A stretch of DNA of 64,000 nucleotides. It comes from Ovis canadensis. Taxonomy: Eukaryota; Chordata; Mammalia; Artiodactyla; Bovidae. The stretch covers positions 252,158,501 to 252,222,500 of the forward strand of contig NC_091246.1 of the NCBI RefSeq assembly GCF_042477335.2, in the 5' to 3' direction. The notes below the pieces were generated by a model, which saw nothing but the letters and a program-made list of their open reading frames with translations, had not been told where the DNA came from and made no database searches. This document shows positions 1 to 12,335 of the stretch, piece by piece; the stretch's first letter is position 1, and each line of letters begins with the position of its first letter. A program made the translations under genes and the position numbers.

Positions 1-59
1 GGCAGATTCTTGACAACTGGATCACCAGGGAAGTTCCTACTTTTTTTTCTGTGCATGAT

Positions 60-290
60 AACATAAGTATTTCCAACAGTTGTGCTAAGCCCTTTGTATA
101 TGTTTTCTTATGATCATTCCTTCCACTATTATTTCAATCCTCACAGCAAACTTGTGAGATAACCTGGTTTTTTCCTCCCATTTTACAGATGGAATCACTG
201 AGGCTTAAGAAGTGCGTTACCTTAGATCACAGGTCTGGTAAACGTCAGGCCCAGGATTTGAACCAAGGTTGGGCTGGCAGTAATGCCGAT
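60..290 (-). repeat. MIR SINE remnant
   Basis: Minus-orientation MIR core is visible: CCCATTTTACAGATGGAA, followed by the degraded AGATCACA..GATTTGAACC stretch. Confidence 0.75.
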
Positions 291-909
291 GACATCATCC
301 ATCATTTGTTTTCTCTCTGTCTGTTTCTGTCCCTCTTTCTTTACTGTAAGATGTGACTGGGGAGTGGTGACCTGAATGTCCCCAGGAGGTCTTAAGGCAG
401 GCTATCAACATAGCATAAGGGCTAAACACGGGAAAGCTGTGTTTATTGTTGTAAATGGCTCAACAGACCCTTGATTCATACCAGCTTTCTGCCGAAGAGA
501 TAGCCTCGTGATATCCAGTGATCCAACCAGCAAGTTATGGGTAGTGCCAGGGCCCATCCAGTGTTTCCTCTGTGGGAAGCAGAGACCACGATTCCAAGAG
601 CTCTAATCTCATCAACATACTTTCATGACTGCGGGGACAGTTCGGCCAGGTACAGGAGAGACCTTTCTGATGTCCTGAATCTAGAATTGACAGATGAAAT
701 CGAGGAATGTTCTGTTGAGCTCGGATTTAGCCATCTATTTAACCGCTGTCAGCGCTATAGACATATTCATATATTTAATTATGGAGATATGCTTATGTTA
801 AAATATTTTCTATTCTTTCTCTGAAATTGAGTTTTAACTGGGCATATTTGAAACATACTTATGCTGAAAATTATTATGTGTCTGAAATTCAAATTAAACT
901 GGATGCTCT

Positions 910-1171
910 TTTTTTAATATTTATTTATTTGGGTGCATCATGTCTTGGTTCTGGCATGTGAGACCTTTCGCTGTGGTACAGGGGTTTCTCTAGTTGCAGC
1001 GTCTTTCTAGCTGTGGCTTGCAGGCCTCAGAGCCCGAGGGCTCAGTAGTTGCCACACATGGGCTTAGTTGCCCTGGAACATGTGGGATCTTAGTTCTCTG
1101 ACTAGGGATTGAACCCACGTCCCCTGCATTGGAAGGTAAATTCCCAGCCACTAGGCCACCAGGGAAGTCCC
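910..1171 (-). mobile_element. tRNA-Glu-type (CHR-2-like) SINE
   Basis: The element ends GGGAAGTCCC as seen on +, and the B-box region is GGGATTGAACCC. The TSD TAAACTGGATGCTCT/TAAACTGGATGTTCT lies at 895-909 and 1172-1186. Confidence 0.92.
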
Positions 1172-1757
1172 TAAACTGGATGTTCTGTATTTTTATTTGT
1201 GAAATATGGCAACACTAATGAAAGTTCTTCTTTCAAAGTTTATTTTTTCTTTTCCCCTTCATCTTCTATTTCCTTTTCTACTCTTCACACTATAAGCACC
1301 TATGTTAATTTTATTTAAGAAGTCCATATAATTTACCTTCCATTTGTTTTGTTTGGATATATATGTAAATTTGAAGCTGTATCCTATTAATGTGTTAAAT
1401 CCACACAAATGGAAATGTTTATAAATCTCATTCTGTTCCTACTTGTTTCCTTAACACTTTCTTCTTGAGATCTACCCGTGTTGCCATATATACATCTGGA
1501 TCATTAGTTCTGCATTTTACGTAGTATTTCATTGAATGCGTAAACCAGGTTTTACTTAACAGTCCCCCGGTGGGGGCCGCCTTGGTGACCTCCATCTCCT
1601 GATTTCACAAGCATCTCTGGGTCACACTGTGTGCACATTTATTGTGTGTCAAGTCAATCATGTAGTATTTATTTGCATTTCTCTGGTTATCTTACAGACG
1701 TGCATGAGAGAGTTTCTGAGGAGCATTATTAAGCGTGAGAAAGCTAGTTCACAGAGT

Positions 1758-1888
1758 ATGTGTGTGCTTAGCAGCTAAGTCATGTCTGACTCTTTGCAAC
1801 CCCATGGACTGTAGCCCTCCAGGCTCCTCTGTCCATGGGATTCTCCAGGCAAGAATACTGGAATGAGTTGCCATTTCCTCCTCTGGGG
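1758..1888 (-). mobile_element. Bov-tA SINE, partial
   Basis: Only the BovA half (GACTGTAGCCCTCCAGGCTC to TTGCCATTTCCTCCTC) is present. Confidence 0.88.
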
Positions 1889-1944
1889 GTCATACACATG
1901 TGTGATATTCAAAATATTTAACAATCACTGAGATGCAGACACTG

Positions 1945-2036
1945 GGAATTCCTTGGCGTTCAGTGGTTAGGACTTCACACCTTCGATGCTGAGGGCCTGG
2001 GTTCAACCCCTGGTCACTATGCAATAAAAAAAAAAA
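1945..2036 (+). mobile_element. tRNA-Glu-type SINE with poly(A)
   Basis: A short SINE ends in a 12-base A run. An exact 12-bp TSD (ATGCAGACACTG) lies at 1933-1944 and 2037-2048. Confidence 0.92.
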
Positions 2037-2142
2037 ATGCAGACACTGACCACCCAGAACGGACACTCTCCATGAGCCATGTATCAATGCTCCTAAACTC
2101 AATCTCTGCCTTGAACATCCACTAACACTTACACCAGGCAAC

Positions 2143-2348
2143 CAGCTTTGCTTAGTTGCTCAGTCGTGTCCCATTCTTGGCTACCCCACAGACTGTAGCC
2201 CGCCAGGGTCCTCTGTCCACGGGTTTTCCCAGGCAAGAATACTGGAGAGGGTTGCCATTCTCTCCTTCAGGGGATCCCAGTCCAGGGATCTAACCTGGGT
2301 GTTCCTCATTACAGGCAGGTTCTTTACCATCTGAGCCGCCAGGGAAGC
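2143..2348 (-). mobile_element. Bov-tA SINE
   Basis: A full-length minus element, with a TSD CCAGGCAAC at 2134-2142 and 2349-2357. Confidence 0.92.
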
Positions 2349-2893
2349 CCAGGCAACTAGTTATTCAGAAACAGCTCTGCCAGCCTCCACACCCACCAAC
2401 AACGCATGAAAACCCTTTTCCGCATGTCATCCTCATTTAAAACCATCTAACTTTTGACTTTTGCCGATTTGATAGGTATCAGGTTCTCTCATGCCCATAC
2501 TTGTATTTCTTGGGTTGTTAGTGAGGTTGAACATTTATTCACATACCTTTTAGCCGTAGGAGTTTTCTATTGTAAATTGCCTGTTCATACCTTCTACCCA
2601 TTTTTCTCTTGGATTTCCACTCTTTTTTCCTCCAGCTATATAGGAGTTTCTTATATATGCTAGAGTAGCTCTGTCCAATAGAAATATAGTGTGATCCACA
2701 TATGCAATTAAAATTTTTTCTAATAGCCACATTTAAAAAATAAAAATAAGCAGATGAAATTAATTGGGGCAATATATTTATCATTGCCATCCATCCATGG
2801 AATTTATTACTCCATCCATGGAATTTTCTAGGCAAGAGTACTGGAGTGGGTTGCCATTTCCTTCTCCATATTTATTATAATATATCTAAAATA

Positions 2894-3059
2894 TGGACTG
2901 TAGTCTGCCAGGCTCCTCTGTCCATGGAATTCTCCAAGCCAGAATGCTGGAGTGGGTAGTTATTCCATTCTCCAGGGGATCTTCCCAACCCCGGGATTGA
3001 ACCCAGGTGTCCCACATTGCAGGCAGATTCTTTACCGTCTGAGCCACCATGGAAGCCCC
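2894..3059 (-). mobile_element. Bov-tA SINE
   Basis: A minus element lacking the end of its tail. An exact TSD ATCTAAAATA lies at 2884-2893 and 3060-3069. Confidence 0.9.
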
Positions 3060-3189
3060 ATCTAAAATACTATCATTTCAACACGTAATCAATACAAGGA
3101 TGGTTGCGATACATTGCATTCCTTTGTGTATGCTCAATCTTTGAAATCTGGTGTGTATTTTACAGTTATAGCACATCTTCATTCGTATT

Positions 3190-3308
3190 CAGTTCAGTTC
3201 AGTTCAGTTCAGTCACTCAGTCGTGTCCAACTCTTTGCAACCTCATGGACTGCAGCCAGGCCTCCCTGTCCATCACCAGCTCCTGGAGTTTATCCAAACT
3301 CGTGTCCG
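3190..3308 (-). mobile_element. BovB LINE 3' fragment
   Basis: The CAGTT-repeated BovB tail is followed by about 100 bases of the 3' end. A short TSD (TTCGTATT) flanks it at 3182-3189 and 3309-3316. Confidence 0.9.
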
Positions 3309-3501
3309 TTCGTATTAGTTACATATAAAGTGCTTAACAGCTATATGTGATTAGTGGTATATAGAACAGTGCAGATCTAGAACCTAGACTCCACGTAATA
3401 GTTCCTTGTTGGTTTAAGATTGAAAATACCTTTTTCTGCTTCATCCATCTGTTAGCTTTGTTTATGGTATCTTCTGTTTAGAAAGCATGTTAACTTTTAC
3501 A

Positions 3502-3705
3502 TGATGTTTAGTCGCTAAGTTGTGTCTGACTCTTGAAATCCCATGGACTGTAGCCCACCGGGCTCTTCTGTCCATTGGATTTTCCAGGCAAGAATTCTGG
3601 AGTCAGTTCCCGTCTCCTTCTCCAGGGGATCTTCCTGATCCAGGGATCAAGCTCATGTCTCCTGCATTGGCAGATGGATTCTTTACACTGACCCACAAGG
3701 GAAGC
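3502..3705 (-). mobile_element. Bov-tA SINE
   Basis: A full-length but diverged minus element, from TTTAGTCGCTAAG to CACAAGGGAAGC. Confidence 0.9.
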
Positions 3706-4078
3706 ATAATTTATATACAGCTAAGTCCATTTTTCCTCCTTAAATTTGTGCTTCAGCTTGTTTTTGAAATCCCTACCCATGCCAATGTGTCCAGAAATAA
3801 ACAATGGTACTTTTCTTCTATTAGTTTATAGTTTTTATCTTTCACTAATAGGTATTATGTTCACTGGAGGATTTTTTTTCATATTGTAAGAAATAGAGAT
3901 TCAACTTTTTTTTTTAATAGAGTGAGCTGATTTCCCCAACACTATCAACAAAAAAATCCTATGCAATAGTTATTCCATGGGACTCACTTTGGGACACAGA
4001 GTTGCAAGAGCTAAACTTGCTATTATAACAATATGTCTAAGATCAAAGTCAAAACTGAGTTTCTGCTCCTGTGAATGT

Positions 4079-4268
4079 TATTTACTCATTTGTGTCCAAC
4101 TCTTCTGGAAGCCGTGGGCTGCAGCCTGACAGACTCCTCTGTTCATGGGATTCTCCAGGCAAGAATACTGGAGTGGGTAGCCATTCCCTTCTCCAGGGAA
4201 TCTTCCCAAACCAGGGATTGAACCCAGGTCTTCTTCATTACAGGCAGATTCTTTACTGCCTGAGCCTA
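4079..4268 (-). mobile_element. Bov-tA SINE
   Basis: A diverged minus element with GATTCTCCAGGCAAGAATAC and the B-box-like GGGATTGAACCC. Confidence 0.9.
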
Positions 4269-4289
4269 CTCTTGAGTAGGTACTAATAC

Positions 4290-6690
4290 TCGAGTTGGGA
4301 TTCACAGGTATACAACATAGATTTCCTTTTAACATTTATCTCACTTTCTCCTTAGAAATGGATGGAGAGCCTGGGAACTGTGTAAGGCAACCAAATAGGG
4401 TTAGGCAGAGAATAGAGACTCAGACCTGGAAAAGGAAGGGATGAATCCCGTTCTCTGACTTCTGTTGTGTGACCTTGGACACAGTTCTTGACCTCTCTGA
4501 ATCTTAGACCCACCTCTGAAAATCAGACACAGGTATACCTCCCAAATGAAGTGCCACTGGGGAGTGCCTACCAGCATGCCTGACACAGGGGAGGTGCTCT
4601 TTATGCCTGTTAGATTGGAGTCACTTGTTGAGGCAAAAACAGAAGTGTGCCCTTGTTGAGAAGATTAGAACTGATGGGGATAACAGCCAGGCAAGGAGTA
4701 CTGATAGAGGACAGAAAGAGAGCATGGGTAATCCCATGTGCGTAGGGCAAAGCCGGTCAAAGGAATGAGAGTTCGAGAGGCAAAATGTTAGCGAATTTTA
4801 AGACCAGCAGGAGCTCCGAGGCCAGAAGTGCTGGCCGCCAACCTCAAGGCTGAGTGGACCATCATGCGACCCAGCGCATGTCTCACAGGGCATTGGAAAG
4901 ACCCACAAAGGACCCAATTGTGAATCAGCTTGCTTCCTAGGCTTCGGCAAATGAAACAATATTTCCCTAATTCACCATCAAAGTATAATGTGAGGTAAAA
5001 TGACATTTTGTATGTGACAGGGCCTCACTGGAATCTCATAAATGTATCTCATTGAATGTATCCCATTCAGTGGGATACATCAAAGTTTGAAAGTAAAAGA
5101 GATATAAAGATTGTGGTGTGGATCAAAGTCAGTGTCTATATCGTGAGTCTGCAGCGAACTCCTTAACAACCTGGCATAAGAAAATGCTCATCCTCTAATG
5201 AGCATTAATTAATTAATGGGTCCCCCCGCCCCCCCGTCACCTGCCTGACTACCAAGAAATTCCATCTTGATCCTGTTTTGACCCTCTTCTCCCCAGGTTT
5301 GTGCACATGTCCTTGGGAGCTTGTGCAATCTAGAACATTTGAAGAGAGACTCTGATTATCAGCTCACACTGCCCTCCGCTAGGTCCACTGTCCCAGCCTC
5401 CCTTGAAGGTGACATTTACACTGCCTTGGAACCAGGCTTGAACACAAAAGGTCATTGCTCAGGCAGAGAGTCTTTCTGCCTGGAGTCAGAACTCTCTCTT
5501 CTCAGTCCATCAGAAGTCCTGCCAGTTCATTTTTCTGAAACCCATAAAATCCCTCTGTCCAGCCCTTCTTGGTCTCTGAGAAAGCTCTCCAAAATTCCCC
5601 CTCTCTCCACTTCTTGCTAAGGGCTACCTCTTGGAGACCTGTCCCAGAGAATCCCACTCCAGCCACCAGGGGAACTCAAGCCCTCTCTCAGGGGTTGTAG
5701 GGGCAGCTTTGGTTTAAGGGGGCCAGGGGACTTCTGCTCTGGCTACCATCTTGGGATGAAGGAGGGAAAATTCTCCACGGTAACGAGAACAAAAACACAA
5801 ACTAGTATCTCGATGAATGATCACCAGTACACAAGCATTCTGTCCTTCACACTCTTTCAATAAGGATTTAAGGTGAATTTGGATTGAGTTTCACTTATTT
5901 TTAAGAGACCCATCTGTTTTGTAAGCAAACCGTGCCACCAGCAGAAAACGTACACCGCTGACCACGTGTTCTGACCTTGGCCCCAACACCAAATGGACTA
6001 AGGTCTCCCTAGCTGCTGGCTCAGTTGTTTCAGGAATCAGATAACTTCCTTGAAGATGAATAGGTACCACTGACCCCATATGTGAAGACAGTCCCCACAG
6101 AAGGTGAACAGAGAAAGGAAAATGCTCCGAAGCCCGCCCTCTGCCCCCTCACTCCCTTGCACTCTTTCTTACATTTGGAAAATATTCTCTCTCTCTCTCC
6201 TTCCTCCTCCTTTTGGGTCATAGCTGCCTATTTTAGAGCGCAGGGTCATTGCCAAGGAGCAGCTGAACAGCCCTGATGATTTTTCCTATGACGTGGGGAC
6301 AAGACTGGGGCCAAGGCTACAAAGCAGGACTTTACTCTGAGATGGAAGTAAATGTTCTCGGGGCCTCTGTACAGAGGAGGGTGGCTTGATTGCTAGGGAG
6401 AAGGTTTTATGCTTTTTTTTTTTTTCCACGAAAAAGACCAAGAAAATCAAGGTTGGCGGAGAAAAAAGACAGAGGAAGTAGGTGGAGTTTATTCCCAGGG
6501 AAAACACAAATGCTCCAGGATTGTCAAAGTTGGCCATGAACTTGAAACTCGGTGTAGTTCAGAGGGAAACACAAATACATTGGAACAGGTCTGGAGGCTC
6601 CCCAGAAGCTACTCCCGTAGAGGGGATGGGACGGGGGCCTTAGGGGGGCTATAACGGGGATTGAGGGGAATTTAAGATTACCTGTAGTGC
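4290..6690. other. Non-genic stretch
   Basis: I see no conserved coding frame here. A faint MIR is possible at 4440-4590 (TGTGTGACCTTGGACACAG). A C-run lies at 5222-5237. The 5250-5740 part could be an old LTR-like repeat, but I cannot name it. Confidence 0.4.
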
Positions 6691-6691
6691 A

Positions 6692-6900
6692 TTAAGATTT
6701 AGGGCTCAGCCGGTAAAGAATCCGCCTGCAGTAAGGAGACCCAGGGTAGATCCCTGGGTCGGGAAGATCCCCTGGAGAAGGGAATGGCTACCCACTCCAG
6801 TATTCTTGCCTGGAGAATCCCATGGACAGAGAACAACCTTGTAGGCTACAGTCCATGGGGTCACAAAGGGTTGGACATGCCTGAGCAACTAACGCTAGCA
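6692..6900 (+). mobile_element. Bov-tA SINE
   Basis: A plus-strand element from GGGCTCAGCCGGTAAAGAA to CCTGAGCAACTAACGC. Confidence 0.92.
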
Positions 6901-7137
6901 TTCTAGTAGTATAGTCACGTGATTCATGTGCAATTAAAATTGTTTAGAATTTTAACTTAGCAGAAAGAATACGTGAGATTTGGAGTTGTAAGTTTCGGAT
7001 GTGAGACCTATCTTTCCTACTTAGAGATGTCCTTCCATCATTTTTTATGCTATTTTTATATGCCAAGGAATATGCCAGGCACTGAGAGTACAAAGATGAA
7101 AAAGAGTCGATGTCCTGACGTCTAAGAACATGACTCA

Positions 7138-9175
7138 GTATGTGTGTGTGTCTGTGTGTATCTGTGTGTGTCTGTGTGTCTGTGTGTGTCTGTGTGTCTG
7201 TGTGTATCTGTGTGTGTCTGTGTGTATCTGTGTGTGTCTGTGTGTCTGTGTGTGTCTGTGTGTATCTGTGTGTGTCTGTGTGTCTGTGTGTGTCTGTGTG
7301 TATCTGTGTGTGTCTGTGTGTGTCTGCGTGTGTCTGTATCTGCGTGTGTCTGTGTGTATCTGTGTGTGTCTGTGTGTGTCTGTGTGTCTGTGTGTCTGTG
7401 TGTGTCTGTGTGTCTGTGTATTTGTGTGTGTCTGTGTGTGTCTGTGTGTATCTGTGTGTGTCTGTGTGTGTCTGTGTGTCTGTGTGTATCTGTGTATGTC
7501 TGTGTGTGTCTGTGTGTCTGTGTGTCTGTGTGTGTCTGTGTGTCTGTGTATTTGTGTGTGTCTGTGTGTATCTGTGTGTCTGTGTGTATCCGTGTGTATC
7601 CGTGTGTATCTGTGTGTGTCTGTGTGTCTGTGTGTGTCTGTGTATGTCTATGTGTGTCTGTGTGTATCTGTGTGTGTCTGTGTGTCTGTGTGTATCTGTG
7701 TGTGTCTGTGTGTGTCTGTGTGTCTGTGTGTCTGTGTGTATCTGTGTGTGTCTGTGTGTCTGTGTGTATCTGTGTGTGTCTGTGTATTTGTGTGTGTCTG
7801 TGTGTGTCTGTGTGTCTGTATCTGCGTGTGTCTGTGTGTGTCTGTGTGTGTCTGTCTGTGTGTGTCTGTGTGTCTGTGTGTATCTATGTGTGTCTGTGTG
7901 TCTGTGTATCTGTGTGTATCTGTGTGTCTGTGTGTATCCGTGTGTATCTGTGTGTATCTGTGTGTGTCTGTGTGTCTGTGTGTGTCTGTGTGTCTGTGTG
8001 TATCTGTGTGTGTCTGTGTGTCTGTGTGTATCTGTGTGTATCTGTGTGCGTCTGCGTGTGTCTGTGTGTGTCTGTGTGTCTGTGTGTATCTGTGTATGTC
8101 TGTGTGTGTCTGTGTGTCTGTGTGTGTCTGTGTGTCTGTGTGTAACTGTGTGTGTCTGTGTGTGTCTGTGTGTCTGTGTGTCTGTGTATCTGTGTGTATC
8201 TGCGTGTGTCTGTGTGTCTGTGTGTATCTGTGTGTGTCTGTGTATGTCTGTGTGTCTGTGTGTGTCTGTGTGTCTGTATCTGCGTGTGTCTGCGTGTATC
8301 TGTGTGTGTCTGTGTGTGTCTGTGTGTGTCTGTGTGTGTCTGTGTCTCTGTGTGTGTCTGTGTGTCTGTGTATTTGTGTGTGTCTGTGTGTGTCTGTGTG
8401 TCTGTGTGTATCTGTGTGTGTCTGTGTGTCTGTGTGTATCTGTGTGTGTCTGTGTATGTGTGTATCTGTGTGTCTGTGTGTATCCGTATCTGTGTGTCTG
8501 TGTGTATCCGTGTGTATCTGTGTGTATCTGTGTGTGTCTGTGTGTCTGTGTGTGTCTGTGTATGTCTATGTGTGTCTGTGTGTATCTCTGTGTGTCTGTG
8601 TGTCTGTGTGTATCTGTGTGTGTCTGTGTGTATCTGTGTGCATCTGCGTGTGTCTGTGTGTGTCTGTGTGTATCTGCGTGTGTCTGTGTGTGTCTGTGTG
8701 TATCTGCGTGTGTCTGTGTGTGTCTGTGTGTATCTCTGTGTGTCTGTGTGTGTCTGTGTGTGTCTGTGTGTCTGTGTGTGTCTGTGTGTGTCTCTGTGTA
8801 TCTGTGTGTGTCTGTGTATTTGTGTGTGTCTGTGTATCTGTGTGTATCTGTGTGTGTCTGTGTGTCTGTGTGTATCTGTGTATGTCTCTGTGTGTCTGTG
8901 TGTCTGTGTGTATCTGCGTGTGTCTGTGTGTCTGTGTGTATCTGTGTGTGTCTGTGTGTCTGTGTGTCTATGTGTGTGCGCGTGTGCTTAGTCGTGTCTG
9001 ACTCTGCAACTCCATGGACTTTAGCCCACCAGGCTCCTCTGTCCATGGGATTATCCCTGCAAGAATACTGAAATGGGTTGCCGTTTCCCCCTCCAGGGGA
9101 TCTTCCCCACCAGGGTGCCCTGCGGCTCCTGCGCCGGTAGGTGGATTCTTTACCACTGAGCCACGTGGGAAGCCC
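7138..9175 (-). mobile_element. Bov-tA SINE with a giant expanded tail
   Basis: The SINE body is 8986-9175 in minus orientation, so its 3' tail points left into the simple-repeat array at 7139-8985. The TSD AGAACATGACTCA (7125-7137) and AGAACGTGACTCA (9176-9188) encloses both the body and the array. The array therefore belongs to the SINE insertion. Confidence 0.85.
7139..8985. repeat. 1.85-kb compound microsatellite (TGTGTGTC / TGTGTGTA / TGTC)
   Basis: The array is an imperfect mix of TGTGTGTC, TGTGTGTA and TGTC units with scattered CG-containing variants (TGCG, TCCG). The units form longer higher-order segments that recur, such as the block around 7570-7660 and its relatives near 7915-7990 and 8455-8575. 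Stop codons are rare by composition, so long open frames run through it on both strands. They are not genes. Confidence 0.97.
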
Positions 9176-9188
9176 AGAACGTGACTCA

Positions 9189-9870
9189 CTAGATCTCAGT
9201 TTACTCGTCTCTATAGTTGGCATGATCATTTCTACTTCACAGGGTTGTCAACAATATTCAGTTCAAGTATAAAATTATACTTTTGTTAACTATAAATCAC
9301 TATACAAATGCCCTTTGTATATTTATTGCAAGTCTTGTTCAAAGGAAGGTTTGAAACAATAACATTAAATCTTTTCTCTGCTTTAATAATGTTTTTAAAT
9401 AATAAAAACTTTATTAAAAACAGTTTGAAAGATGCTACAAAGAATATCAACAATTGGCTCTCCAGGGTTAAAAAAAACCCTGATCTGTAACATTTGCTAA
9501 TTTCCATGGTGTAAGTACTCCCACTACAGCCAATTTCAAGCTACCAACATGATGTTACTGAGGGCAGACTAGGAAAGATATAAGCGTAATGGACTCCAGC
9601 ACAACTCTGACAAAGAAGCTTTTTATCTGAACCATTTGAGAATAAACTGCTGACCTGATGCATCACCCCCAAACACAGACATTTCCTCATCAAATTAAGC
9701 CACAGTAAAACTATAAAAATCAGGAAATGGACACTAATCCAGAGACCCCATGCAAGTCTCACCAGTTGTTCCAACAAGGTCCTTTATACCAAAGCAATCT
9801 AGTTGAGAACCCCATGCTGTTCTTAGATACCAAGTCTCTTTAGCCTCCTCAAGTCAAGACCAGCTCCTCG
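9189..9870. other. AT-rich non-genic stretch
   Basis: No gene or recognisable recent repeat was seen. Short open frames on both strands have no family resemblance. Confidence 0.4.
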
Positions 9871-10971
9871 GTTTTTCCTTGACTTTAACGACCTTGACAT
9901 TTTTAAAAATTACAAGCCATATATATTATAGACTGTTCTTTAATGTTCTGCATCAAGGGTTTGACTGATACTTCCTCCTGACTCTATCTTGGTTTGGCAT
10001 CACTGGCAGGCATACTAACAAAGCAGTGCTGCATTCTCCCTGGACCCTATCAAGGGGAGCATCGTTTAGTTCTAGCCCTTTACTGATGATGTTCATTTTA
10101 ATCTCTTGATTACAGGGGTACTTGCCAGGCTTTTCCACCGTTAGAGTATTCTTCACCCTTCCACAGTCACCAAGTATCATACGGAAGGTTCTTTGCAGCT
10201 ATGTCGAGATCCTGTTTCTCACGACATTTTCAGGTTATCTCTTTATTGATTAGATCTATATAGACTCTTGGCTTCCTATTTTATTTCATGAGTTTGAATC
10301 TATTATTATCATTACTTGTTTCTGTACCAAACTCTGACTTGGACAATGGGACCTTGTTCTTTGGAAACATCCTTACTTCCTGGAACCTGATATTCTTAGC
10401 TCACCTTGTACTGTCTCCATCCCAGCCCTGGATTCGGCCATTTCTCTAAGGTGCCCTGTTTCCTTGGACTCCCTGGTAAAGTCCTTAGTGGAGAATGCTA
10501 TTTACAAACCGAGATCTGAGTTACCTAGCTGTACTCATTGCTATAAGGGTGTCACTGCTTCCAGGCCCTCTCAGAGGAAAGAAAGGAAAGCATACACACA
10601 CCTAAACCTAGATTTATTTCTGTATATATATATATTCCAAGCCATGGATTCACATGTGACATCCAATTCCAGTTCAAAACTTCAGACTTTATTCTGATTT
10701 TCTCCCTTCCCATACTTGTATCTTTCTCCTCCAAAAGTGAGAAATTAGGTCCTATGTTTTGTTTCTGAGATATAATTCACATACTCTGAAATTCACCAGT
10801 CTAAAGTTTACAATCCATTGATTTTCAAGATATTCACAAAGTTGCATAACCATCATTAGAATGTATATCTAGAGCTTTTTTATTACACAAGAAGGAAAAT
10901 ACAAATCCATTAGCAGTCACTCTCCAAATCCCTCCTCTCTCTAGTCTTTGTCAAACGCTAATCTACAGTCT

Positions 10972-11802
10972 TTACAGCACAGGCTGGAATCAAGATTGCC
11001 AGGAGAAATATCAGTAACCTCAGATATGCAGATGACACCACCCTTATGGCAGAATGAAGAAGAGCTAAACAGCCTCTTGATGAAAGTGAAAGAGGAGAGT
11101 GAAAAAGTTGGTTTAAAGCTCAACATTCAGAAAACGAAGATCATGGCATCTGGTCCCATCACTTCATGGCAAATAGATAGGGAAACAGTGGAAACAGTGG
11201 CTGATTTTATTTTGGGGGGCTCCAAAAGCAGTGCAGATGGTGACCAAGGCCATGAAATTAAAAGACGTTTACTCCTTGGAAGGAAAGTTATGACCAACCT
11301 AGACAGCATATTCAAAAGCAGAGACATTACTTTTCCAACAAAGGTCCATCTAGTCAAGGTCATAGGTTTTCCAGTGGTCATGTGTGGATGTGAGAGTTAG
11401 ACTATAAAGAAAGCTGAGTGCTGAAGAATTGATACTTTTGAACTGTGATGTTGGAGAAGACTCCTGGGAGTCCCTTGGACTGTAAGGAGATCCAACCAGT
11501 CCATTCTAAAGGATATCAGTCCTGGGTGTTCATTAGAAGGACTGATGTTGAAGCTGAAACTCCAATACTTTGGCCACCTGATATGAAGAGCTGACTCATT
11601 GGAAAAGACCCTGATGCTGGAAAAGATTGAGGGCAGGAGGAGAAGGGGACGACAGAGGATGAGATGGTTGGATGGCGTCACTGACTCAATGGACATGGGT
11701 TTGGGTGAACTCTGGAAGTTGGTGATGGACAGGGAGGCCTGGCGTGCTGCAGTCCATGGGGTTGCAAAGAGTCGGACACCACTGAGCGACTGAACTGAAC
11801 TG
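10972..11802 (+). mobile_element. BovB LINE 3' end, TSD-bounded
   Basis: The + strand reads the end of BovB reverse transcriptase from AGIKIARR.. through YADDTTLMAE to the terminal ACTGAACTGAACTG. An exact 12-bp TSD (AATCTACAGTCT) lies at 10960-10971 and 11803-11814. Removing the element restores an older L1 sequence without a gap. The frame is broken by a stop after CGCES (about 11400). Confidence 0.95.
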
Positions 11803-12011
11803 AATCTACAGTCTGACTCTACGTATTTGCTTATTTGTGGTGTTATAAATGGAATCAAGCAATATGCGGCCCTTTCTGTCTGGCGTCTTTGGTTTAGCAC
11901 GGTGTTTTCAAGGTTTCCCCAAGCTGCAGCACGCGTCACTATGTCATTTATTGTTATCGCTGACTAACCTCCCATTGTATGGGCATTTCACTTTTTGTCT
12001 ATCTATTATCC

Positions 12012-12235
12012 TATTCCCCAGTGATGCGAGTGGTAAAGAGCCCACCAACCAACGCAGGAGACATCAAAGATGTGGGCTCAATCTCTGGGTCAGGAGGATC
12101 CCCTGAAGGAGGGTATGGCAACCCGCTCTAGTATCCTTGCCTGGAGAATTCGATGGACAGAGGATCCTGGTGGGCTACAGTCCATTGGGTCGCAAAGAGT
12201 TGGACATGACCGAAGCAACTTAGCACAGTACATAC
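12012..12235 (+). mobile_element. Bov-tA SINE
   Basis: A plus element from CCCCAGTGATGCGAGTGG to GAAGCAACTTAGCAC. Confidence 0.92.
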
Positions 12236-12335
12236 ACATTCATCAGATACTGGACAATTGGGTTATTTTTACTTTTTTGGCTGTTATGAATAAAATGCTA
12301 CTCTATCATTCATTTATAGATATTTAGGTGAACAT

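Larger units (their letters stand above)
1200..2680 (-). mobile_element. Ancient L1 (L1M-like) remnant, interrupted by SINEs
   Basis: Decayed L1 3' sequence is recognisable at about 1370-1720 and 2400-2660 (the TTGTTAGTGAGGTTGAACAT box). Three SINEs at 1758, 1945 and 2143 interrupt it. Subfamily and exact ends are uncertain. Confidence 0.6.
2665..3385. mobile_element. hAT/Charlie-like DNA transposon remnant
   Basis: The left part has CTCTGTCCAATAGAAATATA and the right part GAACAGTGCAGATCTAGAAC, resembling ends of abundant non-autonomous hAT elements of mammals. SINE pieces (about 2825-2868, 2894-3059) and a BovB end (3190-3308) are inserted. Family assignment is from memory of the motif and is tentative. 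Confidence 0.5.

Noticed and set aside
6944-9229. 761-codon minus frame and 623/643-codon plus frames as candidate genes
   Set aside because: They are products of the TG/TC/TA simple repeat, with peptides made only of a few residue types, and they run into SINE sequence.
10948-11400. 150-codon plus frame
   Set aside because: It is BovB reverse transcriptase tail bounded by a TSD, not a host gene.
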